This document shows positions 21,189-44,529 of a DNA stretch of 64,000 bases, piece after piece. The notes beneath the pieces were generated by a model. That model saw nothing but the letters and a program-made list of their open reading frames with translations. It was not told where the DNA came from and did no database searches. Within the stretch, counting starts at the first letter, position 1; each line of letters starts with the position of its first letter. The stretch is from Lampris incognitus (lineage: Eukaryota > Chordata > Actinopteri > Lampriformes > Lampridae), in assembly GCF_029633865.1 (NCBI RefSeq), contig NC_079214.1, forward strand, positions 24,944,873-25,008,872. Direction: 5' to 3'. The position numbers and the translations under genes were made by a program.

Positions 21189-22809
21189 TACACTACCGTT
21201 CAAAAGTTTGGGATCACATTGAAATGTCCATATTTTTGAAGGAAAAGCACTGTACTTTTCAATGAAGATAACTTTAAACTAGTCTTAACTTTAAAGAAAT
21301 ACACTCTATACATTGCTAATGTGGTAAATGACTATTCTAGCTGCAAATGTCTGGTTTTTGGTGCAATATCTACATAGGTGTATAGAGGCCCATTTCAAGC
21401 AACCATCACTCCAGTGTTCTAATGGTACAATGTGTTTGCTCATTGGCTCAGAAAGCTAATTGATGATTAGAAAACCCTTGTGCAATCATATTCACACAAC
21501 CTAAAACAGTTTAGCTCGTTACAGAAGCTACAAAACTGACCTTCCTTTGAGCAGATTGAGTTTCTGGAGCATCACATTTGTGGGGTCAATTAAACGCTCA
21601 AAATGGCCAGAAAAAGAGAACTTTCATCTGAAACTCGACAGTCTATTCTTGTTCTTAGAAATGAAGGCTATTCCATGCGAGAAATTGCTAAGAAATTGAA
21701 GATTTCCTACACCGGTGTGTACTACTCCCTTCAGAGGACAGCACAAACAGGCTCTAACCAGAGTAGAAAAAGAAGTGGGAGGCCGCGTTGCACAACTGAG
21801 CAAGAAGATAAGTACATTAGAGTCTCTAGTTTGAGAAACAGACGCCTCACAGGTCCCCAACTGGCATCTTCATTAAATAGTACCCGCAAAACACCAGTGT
21901 CAACATCTACAGTGAAGAGGCGGCTGCGGGATTCTGGGCTTCAGGGCAGAGTGGCAAAGAAAAAGCCATATCTGAGACTGACCAATAAAAGAAAAAGATT
22001 AAGATGGGCAAAAGAACACAGACATTGGACAGAGGAAGACTGGAAAAAAGTGTTGTGGACGGATGAATCCAAGTTTGAGGTGTTTGGATCACAAAGAAGA
22101 ACGTTTGTGAGACGCAGAACAAATGAAAAGATGCTGGAAGAATGCCTGACGCCATCTGTTAAGCATGGTGGAGGTAATGTGATGGTCTGGGGTTGCTTGG
22201 TGCTGGTAAGGTGGGAGATTTGTACAGGGTAAAAGGGATTCTGAATAAGGAAGGCTATCACTCCATTTTGCAACGCCATGCCATACCCAGTGGACAGCGC
22301 TTGATTGGAGCCAATTTCATCCTACAACAGGACAATGACCCTAAACACACCTCCAAATTGTGCAAGAACTATTTAGAGCAGAAGCAGGCAGCTGGTATTC
22401 TATCGGTAATGGAGTGGCCAGCGCAGTCACCAGATCTGAACCCCATTGAGCTGTTGTGGGAGCAGCTTGACCGTATGGTACGCAAGAAGTGCCCATCCAA
22501 CCAATCCAACTTGTGGGAGCTGCTTCTGGAAGCGTGGGGTGCAATTTCTCCAGATTACCTCAACAAATTAACAGCTAGAATGCCAAAGGTCTGCAATGCT
22601 GTAATTGCTGCAAATGGAGGATTCTTTGACGAAAGCAAAGTTTGATGTAAAAAAAATCTTATTTCAAATACAAATCATTATTTCTAACCTTGTCAATGTC
22701 TTGACTCTATTTTCTATTCATTTCACAACATATGGTGGTGAATAAGTGTGACTTTTCATGGAAAACACAAAATTGTTTGGGTGATCTCAAACTTTTGAAC
22801 GGTAGTGTA
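21189..22809 (+). mobile_element. Tc1/mariner element with DD38E spacing (Intruder-like), nearly whole
   Basis: Terminal inverted repeats of about 28 bp, TACACTACCGTTCAAAAGTT at the left and its inverse at the right, with TA at both ends; total 1621 bp. The transposase lies at 21603-22645. Between the second catalytic Asp and the Glu there are 38 residues, the spacing that defines the DD38E (Intruder) branch of Tc1-like elements. It lies about 440 bp upstream of the morf4l1 ATG, pointing away from that gene. Confidence 0.88.
21603..22645 (+). pseudogene. DD38E Tc1 transposase, one frameshift from open
   Basis: The frame begins MARKRELSSETRQSILVLRN and runs 198 codons through both helix-turn-helix motifs, the GRPR hook (about 59-62) and the first catalytic Asp (D154, in LWTDESKF) to MVWGC. 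Near 22197 the frame shifts by one base (one T fewer than the family form GCTTTGG), and the rest, LGAGKVGDLYRVKGILNKEG to FDESKV, is open to the TGA at 22643. It carries QQDNDPKH (second Asp) and NPIELLW (Glu). Apart from that single shift the roughly 340-residue protein is complete, so the copy is young. Confidence 0.9.
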
Positions 22810-23404
22810 TATAATAAGGAACGATTCCTTATTTTAAGTAACGGTTGGCAACCCTAAACAAGTGACAGTGAAGGAATCTATTTTTGATAAAGAAATTAGG
22901 ATTTCTCAGTTGGCAGATGACACGACATAATTTCTAAAAGACAGAAGTCAGTTACCCCATGTCATTAACTTACCCGATCAATTCTCAAATGCCTCAGGTT
23001 TAAAGCTAAATTTACCAAAGTGTGAAATTTTGTCCTTACATTGACGTTCTGATTCTGTAATCGGGGGTGTTCCCATTAAGGAATCTGTCAAGTGTCTTGG
23101 GATACATGTTACCAAACCCCTGGTAGATAGGCAACACCAAAATTTCACTAGTCCAATAAAAAAGGTCAGAAGTATTTTTAACCTATGGCTTCAGAGGGAT
23201 CTCTGTATTATTGGGAGGGTGCTCCTCTCTAAGGCAGAAGGTCAGCCCGCTTGGTCTACCCATCTTGGTCGCTATTTATTCGAGACTCTACAGTTAAATA
23301 AATAAATGAAACCTTTTTAGATTTTGCATGGAAAAACAATTCACATTGACGTAAAAAATATATGTACTTTCTAATTCTAGAGAGGAGGGTGGTATTGAAT
23401 TTCT

Positions 23405-23775
23405 GGAATTTAATGACACTAACCGCTCGACTAAATGGTCCGACCCGTCAGCAAAGGGCTAACGTGTCTACTTATCCACGTTACATTACCCCCCTCCTTC
23501 GGGAATCGCTTCCGCGAGCATCCCACTTTTGACACCGATGTAGCGAATTCAGGGGGGCAGCTCGGGACGCCGCAGTGGGATGGGGAGGACATCGGCAGCG
23601 TGTGCGCCCAGAGGGAGCTGATATGTTGAATCTTCCCGAAGGAGAGGGGTAATGTAGCGAATTCGGGGGGCAACCACAGGAGCCGCCGCAGCCGGGACGC
23701 GAACCCGTATTTCCCGCATCGCGGGAGACATCACTAAACGCTCGACAAAACGGTCGACATATCTATGTCTACTTA
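23405..23775 (-). repeat. GC-rich tRNA-like repeat inserted in the LINE remnant
   Basis: Strikingly GC-rich against the AT-rich LINE. The minus strand contains GGGTTCGCGTCCCGG (a B-box-like element, about 23692-23706). ATGTAGCGAATTC occurs twice (about 23537 and 23651), so it has an internal duplication. Probably a tRNA-derived SINE cluster. Confidence 0.5.
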
Positions 23776-24059
23776 TCCATGCACCTTACAATACCTTCAG
23801 AAGAAACTGGCTGAAAAGGTGTCTTTCAAATCACATATCAATTTGGTATTTAATCCCAAACACAATTTTAAATAGAATTGGGGGCCGTTCGTTCCTTCTA
23901 AAATGCAATTATCTGCCAAATAGGTTACCTGTTCGTTCATCTAAATTCCATCAGCAAGCCCTTTTATTTTGGAAATTGGCCTCCATGCACAATTTTTCAC
24001 ATGAATCACTTTTTTGGAACAACAGTGATATTACCATTAGGAATAAATCATTGCTATTG

Positions 24060-24190
24060 TAACCGGTTATTTTCTTGCCCGGTGCGGGATTCGATACGGA
24101 TTGTACTGCACCACAAGGCGACGTCACTAACTGCTCGGCTAAAGAGTCAGACCCGTTAACTAGGGGCTAATGTGTCTTATTAGTAGTTTA
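24060..24190 (-). repeat. Second tRNA-like repeat in the LINE remnant
   Basis: Shares CACTAACTGCTCGGCTAAAG and the following GACCCGTTAACTAGGGGCTAA-type stretch with 23405-23470, and carries a B-box-like GTATCGAATCCCGC on the minus strand. Confidence 0.5.
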
Positions 24191-24462
24191 CACTATTTTT
24201 TTTTCCAAAATGGCATCGCAGACATATTAATCACATTTAAAACCTCTTTGATGATTTTGGTAATGTTTTATCCTATGACCAGTTTGTGGCGGTTCATTAC
24301 TTTCCAATTCTATTTAGAAAGTTTAATTCCAGCCAAAGTTTAATATGTGCACTTCCTCTTGGATTGACTCAATTAATTAAAAGTCATCTATGCGGCGGGA
24401 AGACTAAAACTATGCTTCCGTTGCTATTGTTAGATGGACTCAGTGACCAAAACATGTAACAA

Positions 24463-24657
24463 TAAACATATCAGAAGACCTTTCTGAAGAAGGACTAAAG
24501 GAATACCTAGAGGCAAGTTCTACTGGAATTCTTGTGTTGATGAACTGTGCTGATAATCTACACTGTGACAAATTCCCTGGTTTAATTAAACTAGCTGACT
24601 CCATATCCGCACTAGATTTAAACCTGCTGAATGATAAGTCTCTAGTGTCAAACTAGA
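24463..24657 (+). other. Unrecognised 60-codon open stretch
   Basis: After the LINE similarity fades, one frame stays open to a TAG at about 24655 and includes SEEGLKEYLEASSTGILVLM and NCADNLHCDKFPGLIKLADS. The composition looks protein-like but no family is recognised and no splice sites are convincing. Could be chance or a processed fragment. Confidence 0.2.
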
Positions 24658-24722
24658 CCAAAGGAGGCGCTAGTGCAGTAACCGGGACATATACCCGCAT
24701 CCGGCTTCCCAGCCGCGTCACA
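24655..24722 (-). repeat. Fragment of the tRNA-derived SINE seen at 823
   Basis: GGAGGCGCTAGTGCAGTAAC and CCCGCATCCGGCTTCCCAGC are the inverse of the SINE interior at about 940-1000. Only about 70 bp remain. Confidence 0.7.
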
Positions 24723-24944
24723 TTTTTAAAACCTACAAAGCAGCACTGTGTAGTCAGGCGACTATAACCTACAACTATCCTACAAGCGATTTGCAGAACT
24801 GCCATCAGACCTGTCATATAACACCACTAGGCGCCGGGTGTGGTGATGTTAGAGATACATCAACAGGATGGCGCCTAGCTATGGATGGAAATTATGATTT
24901 AACAGGAAAAAACGTTTTGACACGTTAGTGCACAGCAACAAATA

Positions 24945-25215
24945 AATGGACTGCATTTATATATAGCGCTTTTCTAGTCTACCGACCACTAGATGTGCTT
25001 TACAGTGTATGCCTCACATTTACCCATTGACACACTTAACATCGATGGCGGAAGCTGCCATGCAAGGTGCCAACCTGCTCATCAGGAGCAGTTAGGGGTT
25101 CAGTGTCTTGGGTAAGGAAACTTCGACACGTTCTCCGCAGGAGCCAGGGATCGAACCAGCGACTTTCCGATTATTAAACGACCTGCTCTAACTCCTGAGC
25201 CATGCCACCCTCATA
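24945..25215 (-). repeat. tRNA-derived SINE-like repeat
   Basis: On the minus strand it starts AGGGTGGCATGGCTCAGGAG, has a B box GGTTCGATCCCTGG (about 25144-25157) and ends with GCGCTATATATAAATGCAGT. A different family from the SINE at 823. Confidence 0.7.
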
Positions 25216-25740
25216 AGTCACGTCACAGTCACAGAAGGAATTGCAAAGCAGATGAATAGTGGTTGTTTATTAAAAGACCTATGGGAAAATACCTTAAGAC
25301 TCTATGAGCTGTGTTGGACACAACAACTTTCCTTTTAGACATGTTTAGTTATTTACATACGTCCACACCTATGCATGCTTTGTTGAATGTCGTGTTCCAC
25401 ACGGGTGGATATCTCATTTGGTCGACAACAATGCATGACACACAATGGTGATTTACAATGTAATGCATCGATATTTTTTTCAACGCAAAAATGATGAATT
25501 ATATTAAACCGAAACGAAGTCCTAAAGCTCAGAATAACTTTGAATGTTTCTGTATAGGCAAGTTTACCTTACAAAAAAAAGAAGAAAAGAAGATAAGTGG
25601 GAGCACTTTTACTAATGGACCTATCCAATTCACTTCATTCAAGTTGTTTTCCATTCACAGGACCTGTGCGCTTTGGCAGATCGTATCCATATGCGCCTCT
25701 GGAGCATTGTGGCTATATACTGACATAAATAAATGAAGCT
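25216..25740. other. No feature recognised
   Basis: AT-rich sequence between a SINE-like repeat and the receptor pseudogene. Confidence 0.4.
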
Positions 25741-25744
25741 TTGA

Positions 25745-26690
25745 CTGATTAAAACTATTACCCCTGGTGAAATAAGCCCTTTGGTTTCTTTCTAAACTCT
25801 CTCTCAACAATAAATAACCGGGTTTAGGCAACTGTTGGTGTGCGCAAGGCAAACTGTCACCGGAAAAACCCAAGTGTGGACTGCTATGTCCCAGTTAGTC
25901 TGTGAATGTTCTCATTCATCCAGGTCGTGGTTATCCAAAGGAGTTGAATCAAGTGCAACTGGACTTGGTATATATCCGTGAAGATGTATATATGAACTTG
26001 ATTCAGTTCCTTTGGATATGTCCCAGTTAGCAACGTTCAGTTCCACCAAACCACTCCACAGGGTGATGACATGATTTGGCGCCCAGCAGAGGAAGTGGGG
26101 GGGGGGGGGGGGGGAGAACAACGGCAGTGACAGATTTGGTCACTTCCGTTTCAGGTTGCGCCTTGTCAGTGTCCGATTTCGTATGAAACGCACCAAGAGC
26201 CGACAGACATAGCTAACACAAAATCAACGATGGTTTTCTGGATGTGATAAACGGCTAACCGGGTACTGTCCGCCGGGGATCCTCAACAGACGCAGCTTTT
26301 CTCCCGTCACGTTGGACAAGGTTGGAAAAAACCAACCCTACTTCATCGCTGTAACTGAGAGGCTTGTTTTGCACATGGCGTTTCCAAACGGCCAGCTGAA
26401 GTCCAGCGCAGCGTGCTCTGCCCAGAAAGGCAGAGTCAACACACACTGCGAAGTCGGTCACGGCCAAGCCGAGCACAAAAAAAAAAGCTGACCATAGTTT
26501 TCCCCCTTTTTCGTTTGCCTCTGATAAAGACGAATACCAGCAAGTTGCCCACTAAACCCACGGCGCACCCCACCGAGCAAATGAGGAATGTCAGCACCAG
26601 GCTTCCGTCAGCTGTCACATCGACGTCCTCCAGGTTACTGAGGCGGTCCTGGTCTGCGAAGGACCCGTTCAGTATGCTGCTGCTATACAG
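25745..26690 (-). pseudogene. RXFP3/RXFP4-like relaxin-family peptide receptor pseudogene
   Basis: Family members are class A GPCRs for relaxin-3/INSL5. On the minus strand: N-terminal LNGSFADQ (glycosylation site) and TM1 VGCAVGLVGNLLVFVFIR (26540-26670); TM2 VLGLAVTDFAV then LTLPFWAEHAALDFSWPFGN and AMCK (26370-26460); TM5 end LLVRFIRNRTLTRR; TM6 EVTKSVTAVVL and FLCWAPNHVITLW (26045-26150); TM7 FPVTVCLAHTNSCLNPVIYC with the NPxxY-type motif (25810-25870). These match RXFP3/4 in order. TM3-TM4 are missing, no in-frame ATG precedes TM1, and the frame shifts at a T10 run (26471-26480), at a TGTGTG tract near 26440, between TM5 and TM6, at a C18 run near 26110, and after the Cys of NPVIYC. A 118-bp repeat interrupts TM7. 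Clearly a dead copy, though homopolymer shifts could partly be assembly errors. Confidence 0.85.
25899..26016. repeat. 118-bp fold-back insertion with 14-bp target duplication
   Basis: TATGTCCCAGTTAG occurs at 25885-25898 and 26017-26030, and receptor codons read on from one side to the other when the insert is ignored. Inside, ATCCAAAGGAGTTGAATCAA (about 25935) and ACTTGATTCAGTTCCTTTGG (about 25996) are near inverse copies, so it folds into a hairpin. Layout and phrases (CATCCAGGT, GTTGAATCA) resemble Penelope-type terminal units. Confidence 0.8.
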
Positions 26691-26699
26691 CGTAGTAGG

Positions 26700-27283
26700 C
26701 TACCTTCTTATAGCCTCGAGATATCCAAGTGTGGCTTATTCCAACTGTGTTAACTAGGTGCAGGTGCATGTGTTTGAAAGGTGGCGCTTTGGCACTGAGT
26801 CTCAAAGCACAGCCCTTTCCTCTCCTCTTCCGAGGTGCGTTAGCACGGGGTGTGTATATGTATTTATTTCTCAGCTCCGACTACGATATGGCTCCCACAG
26901 CTTGTGGATTGGTGTCAGCGCCGCTTGACATAAATAGCTGCTGCAATTAGAGTTTGCGTAATCCGTTACTGCCGGAGCGTCATGCAATGCTTCTTTCATT
27001 AAGAGTACAATTCCCTGCATTCTGAGTAAAGACTGTGCACTTTAAACCTTAAAGGACTATTTATGCAACGAGTGCATTGGCTCACGGCAGCGTGTGAAAT
27101 TGATGCGTCGTGCATGATGATTATTTTTCTAGAATGACTCTCTGTGGCCCCCTACTGGTCACTCCTGAGAAGTGTGCGCTGTTACTGGCGCACGATTCTC
27201 AACGCTGGAGAATCAAGTGAGGAAAAATAATAGCAGGCATACTTGTGTAGAGAAGGAAGAGACACGGAAATAAGCGAATGCAT
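26700..27283. other. No feature recognised
   Basis: Sequence upstream of the receptor pseudogene (minus sense) and downstream of pias1. No exon or repeat recognised. Confidence 0.4.
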
Positions 27284-29624
27284 TTTATTACATCTAAACT
27301 TTTCTACATAAACAGGTAACATTCAATAAGTAAACAATTTCTTCAATGCAGGTAATAAATATTTTTTTTCACTTAGTATATTTATACAAACTGACAATGG
27401 TCTACTGTACATTGTCTTTATCCTTGCCTACCTTGAAAAGCCTTTAGATTTTCTTGGGTTGGAACTATGAAAACAGAACCTGTGACTTTAAGGCAGTGAG
27501 TGCAGACGTCCGACTTTGAGATTATTTCAGTAAAATGGGACTTTCATGGCCAAAGGTCCTTTGTATAGTACAGCTTTCATTTCTAGAAAATATATAAATT
27601 AATTTCTTCTCTCCTTCTGAAGGGACACACAAAAAGAGCATACAAACAGACATCAACAATCTCCCACGTTCAGACAATTTTCAGTTTTCCATACAGACAC
27701 AATATACACACGGTTGACAATTCCCTTTATCTAGACCAAGACATCATGACACTGGCATCTACCGCATTGAGTTGCTTTTGTCGAGAATTGTCCGTGGAGG
27801 TTCTGAACACACTGTTGGGGGTGTAACTACTGATAGCAATGGCATAACTCCATTTATTTTGCCTTGTACAGACATTGGCTTTGTTCTGGTGTCTAAGACA
27901 ACTCAAAGAGATATGCTACTACAAAATGCTCTCTAAATATGCATGTATACATACACACACCTGTGTGTATGTGTAGGTGTTTGTGGAGATAGATACCATA
28001 AGGTCAGAGGGTCAACTTGACTACATCTCTGTGCTTATCTGCCATCTCACTACTTGATGTTACAGTCATCATCTAAACATACCAGTTCATTTCAACACAG
28101 GGAGACAGAGAGTAAATTTGCTCGTCTGCTGATCGGATCAGTGACAAAAAGCCGACTGCTGGCAAGATGGAGTGGAATAAAGAAAACCCAGTAAGATGTG
28201 TGAGAAAGGGCTGATTCCTCCTTGGAAAACGTATCAACATTGAATCACAAGGGAGTGATGTGAGCATTATGAGGTCGAAACAGGTTGAGGTGAAAGTGGT
28301 TGGGGGTTGAGGGTTTGAAGGTAAGGCCGTGCCATTGAGATCCCACTCTGTTGAAGAACACTTCAACAGAGACACATTCAACGTGGTCTGCTCTCCCATT
28401 TCTATTGTGACCGTCACACGCGGGTGCATAACTGATCTGCTGCGCAGCATTGTGACTTATTTCAGATGAGAAAAGCAGTTCTAATAAATAAAATTGTGAT
28501 CAAGAAGTACTTATTAATTGTGACCACCTTGTCAAGTAAGCATATACTGGTTAAAATTCAAACTGACACTGTAATGGGATCAAAAGGATCAAGTCCCATG
28601 ACTGTATCTCCCAAGAAACGGTACAAGCGTGTTTCAATGACATATGTTGGAAATGTTGAATTGTGAAACGCAGTGGGCCGAAACATAAATAAAAACAAAT
28701 TAGCATGACGTGTCACAGCTCCAGAATCACTGACTCACACATGCGCCAACTGAAATCAAACAAAATAAATAAAATACTGCACAAAACAGGAAATACACAA
28801 ATAATCAATGGTTATGACATGTTTTATGTTGCTGATGCTGTAAAAGCTGGGATGTGTGCCCATGGTGAGAACAAGGGATAAAGTGGTATGTAACCATGAA
28901 GGAGGAATAGGGGGCGAGACAGAGAGAGAGAGAGAGAGAGAGGGAAGGAGGGAGGGAAAGAGGTGGCAGCACGTTAAATGAAAGTCAGGAGTCATTTTTT
29001 GAGCAATGACAAAGTTTTGCAGTTATTTGCTCTTGGACTGATAGTGGATGAAAGGATGACAGGATGACTGGGGAGGCTGTCACAACTGATTATCTCAATA
29101 TGGAGAGTAATTAGGCTTTGCAGCGAGCTGCCCGCCTTGAACTTCTGAAAGTGGAATACCTTGGCGGGGACTGATCAGAGAGACTCTGGAGAAGTACCGT
29201 GGACAGTTGGCAGGAGGATGGGAAGTGATGGGGACATTAAAACACTGGGTTAATGTCACTCATTTCACTGGACATCTACTGTGACCAGACCCCACTGGAT
29301 TCACAGGGAACACCTTCAATATAGATCTGTTTAGCATTTGAAATGTATAGAGCCATAGTCATTCTAGTGGACGACGGATCTGACTTCTTTAAATCCACAG
29401 TACATTCAGCATGAGTAAACCCTGTGTTCTCCATTCTTCATACAGGTGAATGACCATGACAAATGATGATAAACAACCTTAAATTCTGACACGCGAGACG
29501 AAGGGCCACTGACTGGTGAAGTTTCTTAGGTACCTTATTTGCTAGCCTAAGCTAGAGGCAGACCAAAATCACTAAAGCTGGAAGATGCATTGATACCGAT
29601 TATCTCTCTTTTCAACCACTTTAT

Positions 29625-29685
29625 GCATGCTCAATAGTCCAGGTAAGGGAGTCACAAAATTGTGAATCAGTTCATCTTAGCTTTG
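29625..29685. repeat. Penelope-type terminal fragment
   Basis: TGCATGCTCAATAGTCCAGG and GAATCAGTTCATCTT match the terminal unit of the copies in morf4l1. Confidence 0.6.
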
Positions 29686-30596
29686 AAATCCCACCTGTTT
29701 ATCTGTTTCAGACATGCTGAGAAGCATGCAAACAATCAGCCGCCATTTTAACATGGCCGCACCCAGTGCAGCTGTAGCAACTCTCATGGGAAAACCTGTC
29801 TCTAAAAGAGCCCAGCAACACACCAGAACAAGCTACACCCTCATCAAGACTGTCAGTTACATTTAACAGTCAGGAAAAAGATAGAAGACAGCAGTTGATA
29901 CTTCCAAAAAACAAAAACAAAAAAAAAAAAAGAAGAAAGAAAAAAAAGACACATTTCAAGTGTCTGAATAACTACCGACTAAAACTGAAAGAAATAGAAA
30001 CGTGACTGAAAACACTGTGCCAGACATATGCAACTGTTCAACTGCACTCAGAATATTGTTATAGTTCTAACATGTATCACCAAGTGTCATTTTTGGCATT
30101 GTGTAAAAAAAAAAGAAAAAAGAATCGTCCACCTCAAACCTACAAACGGCTCAATGTACGATGTGAAGATCAAAAAGGAAAAAAAGTCTAGTAATCGGTA
30201 AATGATCCAAGACAGCAGAAATGTTTTTGAGGGAGTCAGGAATCAAAAAAATGGAGGAAAAAAATCAAATCTAGAGATGGCCAACATCCATCTACACATT
30301 TCCCGTAGCATCAACCTGAAGACTTAAGGGAATGCTTACACAACTGTTTAAATATCATGCATAAATTAAAAGCATAATAAAATTATTAGTACATGAATAA
30401 ACAGTACTGTCAAGCTCTGAAAAGTTCTTGCCATCAGAAAATACTACATCCTGAATTTATAACCAAAAATAGAGAAAGAAGCATTAAAATGCATTTTATA
30501 TTGGAGGAGCAATGCAATGGGAAATTCAAACAGCATACAGGCATAAGGGGAAAAAATGAAGTTGTTTTTTGCGGAAATGTAGGTGTATGTTGAGGG

Positions 30597-30597
<1 letters not shown>

Positions 30598-30627
<30 letters not shown>

Positions 30628-30670
30628 TGCGCATGCGTGCGTGCGTGCGTGCGTGTATGTATGTGTGTGA
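30598..30670 (+). repeat. (GT)n/(GCGT)n microsatellite
   Basis: Runs of GT with interspersed GCGT units. Confidence 0.9.
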
Positions 30671-31315
30671 GTGTGGAGGGTATCTCAGTCCACTTAAAAA
30701 TAGCAATAGAAGCAACTCACTAGACTGAAATATGTCTCGAATTAAAATACAAAAGTAAAAGAGGAAAATATATTTTGTTCTCTGTACATAGCGCCACTCC
30801 TCAACTTCTTAAAAAAAAAAAGAAGCCTTTTTCCTTTGTATTTTTGCTCAGGTAGAGTAGCGTCTTTGCCACGTTGGTACCACTATAGCAGTGATGTGGG
30901 TTCAGCCTTAGGAACACAACTTCATAGATAAAGCCTTATATCTTGGACAGGTCACATCTCTAAAATCAATCTACCAAAAACAATGTCAGAAACTGACCTC
31001 TTAAAAATAACTATATACTGTTTTCAAGTCAGTCTAGTCAAAGGAATTTCCAGGCTTGTGCTACCCAAAGTCAATACTTAGTGCTCTTCTGGAGGCAATC
31101 TTGTCCTACTACTTGCAAACTCACCCATGTTCTGAGTTTGACAACTTGGGCCAGTCTAGTCTCTGGATTGCAAATTTACCCTGCAGTCAACAAGATAGTC
31201 ACTGGGTCAGTCTAGTACAATGCAACCGCATTCTGCAGTCGAATCAATTGTTCCCGTCTAGTCTCTGGATTGCAGCAGGACCCAATGGAAAGTCCTTAAC
31301 CAACCTACTGGCCAG

Positions 31316-43522
<12,207 letters not shown>

Positions 43523-44109
43523 CTATAGTCAAAGAGAGAAAGAGATAGGGAGAGAGAATTGTCAGTAACGTTTAAAAATAGGGGCAAATATATGGGAAAC
43601 AAGGAAGGGCAAATTCTACAAACTTTCTTTATAAGGAAAGGGAAAAATATATAAAAAGTACTGAAGGGAATCTGCACAATATGGTTAAAAATTAACATCG
43701 AAAACAACGATAAAAATTACATTTTAACAATAAATCAGATATTTTAATTCCCTTCTTCCTCTCATCCAGGGAAATGCCAGACAGATAAATGACTTTAGGC
43801 CTCCGTGTTGCTGTTCTCTGTGGGAAAGCTGGTTGTACATAGTAAAGCTAAACACCAGACAACAGCTATCTTTCCATCAATCTTGTTTAAGATGTGATTA
43901 AAGTAAATTAGAATGAAATCTTATTTTGGAAAAACCACACATCTTGGAGTAAAGAATTTTGTTTTTCTCTCCAAGTGGAAAGTTGAGGCATTATGAAAGA
44001 GCCTGTGGAATAAAGAGCAACTGTAGTTGAATATTTAAATTTCTCACATATGGCTGTGAACTGTACCCCAATTTTATCTTGGCCATTATTGATGACTTTT
44101 TTTTTTACC

Positions 44110-44526
44110 ACCCCCCAAAAAAAATTGTATCCGGCCACTTCTTCCAAGCTGTCCCGGTCGCTGCTCTACCCCCTCTGCCGATCTGGGGAGGGCTGCAGAC
44201 TACTACATGCCTCCTCCGATACATGTGGAGTTGCCAGCCACTTCTTTTCACCTGACAGTGAGGAGATTCACCGGGGGGGGGGGGCGTAGTGCGCGGGAGG
44301 ATCACGCTATTCCCCCCAGTTCCTCCTCACCCCTGAACAGGTGCCCTGATTGACCAGAGGAGGCTCTAGTGCAGCGACCAGGACACATACCCACATCCGA
44401 CTTCCCACCCGCAGACACAGCCAATTGTGTTTGTAGGGACGCCCAACCAAGCCGGAGGTAACACGGGGATTCGAACCGGGACCCCCGTGTTGGTAGGCAA
44501 TGGAATAGACCCTATGCTACTCAGAT
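44110..44526 (-). repeat. tRNA-derived SINE, second full-length copy
   Basis: Inverse of the SINE at 823-1248: the minus strand starts GAGTAGCATAGGGTCTATTC and has the B box GGTTCGAATCCCC (about 44470-44482), ending in an A-rich tail near 44105. It lies in the large pias1 intron. A G run at about 44273-44283 matches the one at 1020 of copy 1. Confidence 0.85.
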
Positions 44527-44529
44527 GCC

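Larger units (their letters stand above)
22860..24480 (+). mobile_element. L1/Tx1-type LINE reverse transcriptase remnant
   Basis: Plus-strand frames with ISQLADDTT (the catalytic ADD motif of the polymerase, about 22910), SGLKLNLPKCEI, IGRVLLSKAEG and, further on, YLPNRLPVRSSKFHQQALLF and LGLTQLIKSHLCGGKTKTML. The order matches the C-terminal half of L1/Tx1 ORF2. Many stops and shifts. Two GC-rich tRNA-like insertions split it (23405-23775 and 24060-24190). Confidence 0.75.
27284..31315 (-). other. pias1 3' UTR and downstream sequence (inferred)
   Basis: No coding exon is seen for 4 kb after the pias1 stop. The minus strand reads AATAAA at 27284-27289 and 27853-27858, so a UTR of up to about 4 kb is possible. 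It contains a Penelope-type terminal fragment (29625-29685), GA repeats near 28920, A-rich tracts near 29920 and a GT/GCGT microsatellite at 30598-30670. The true 3' end needs transcript data. Confidence 0.4.
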
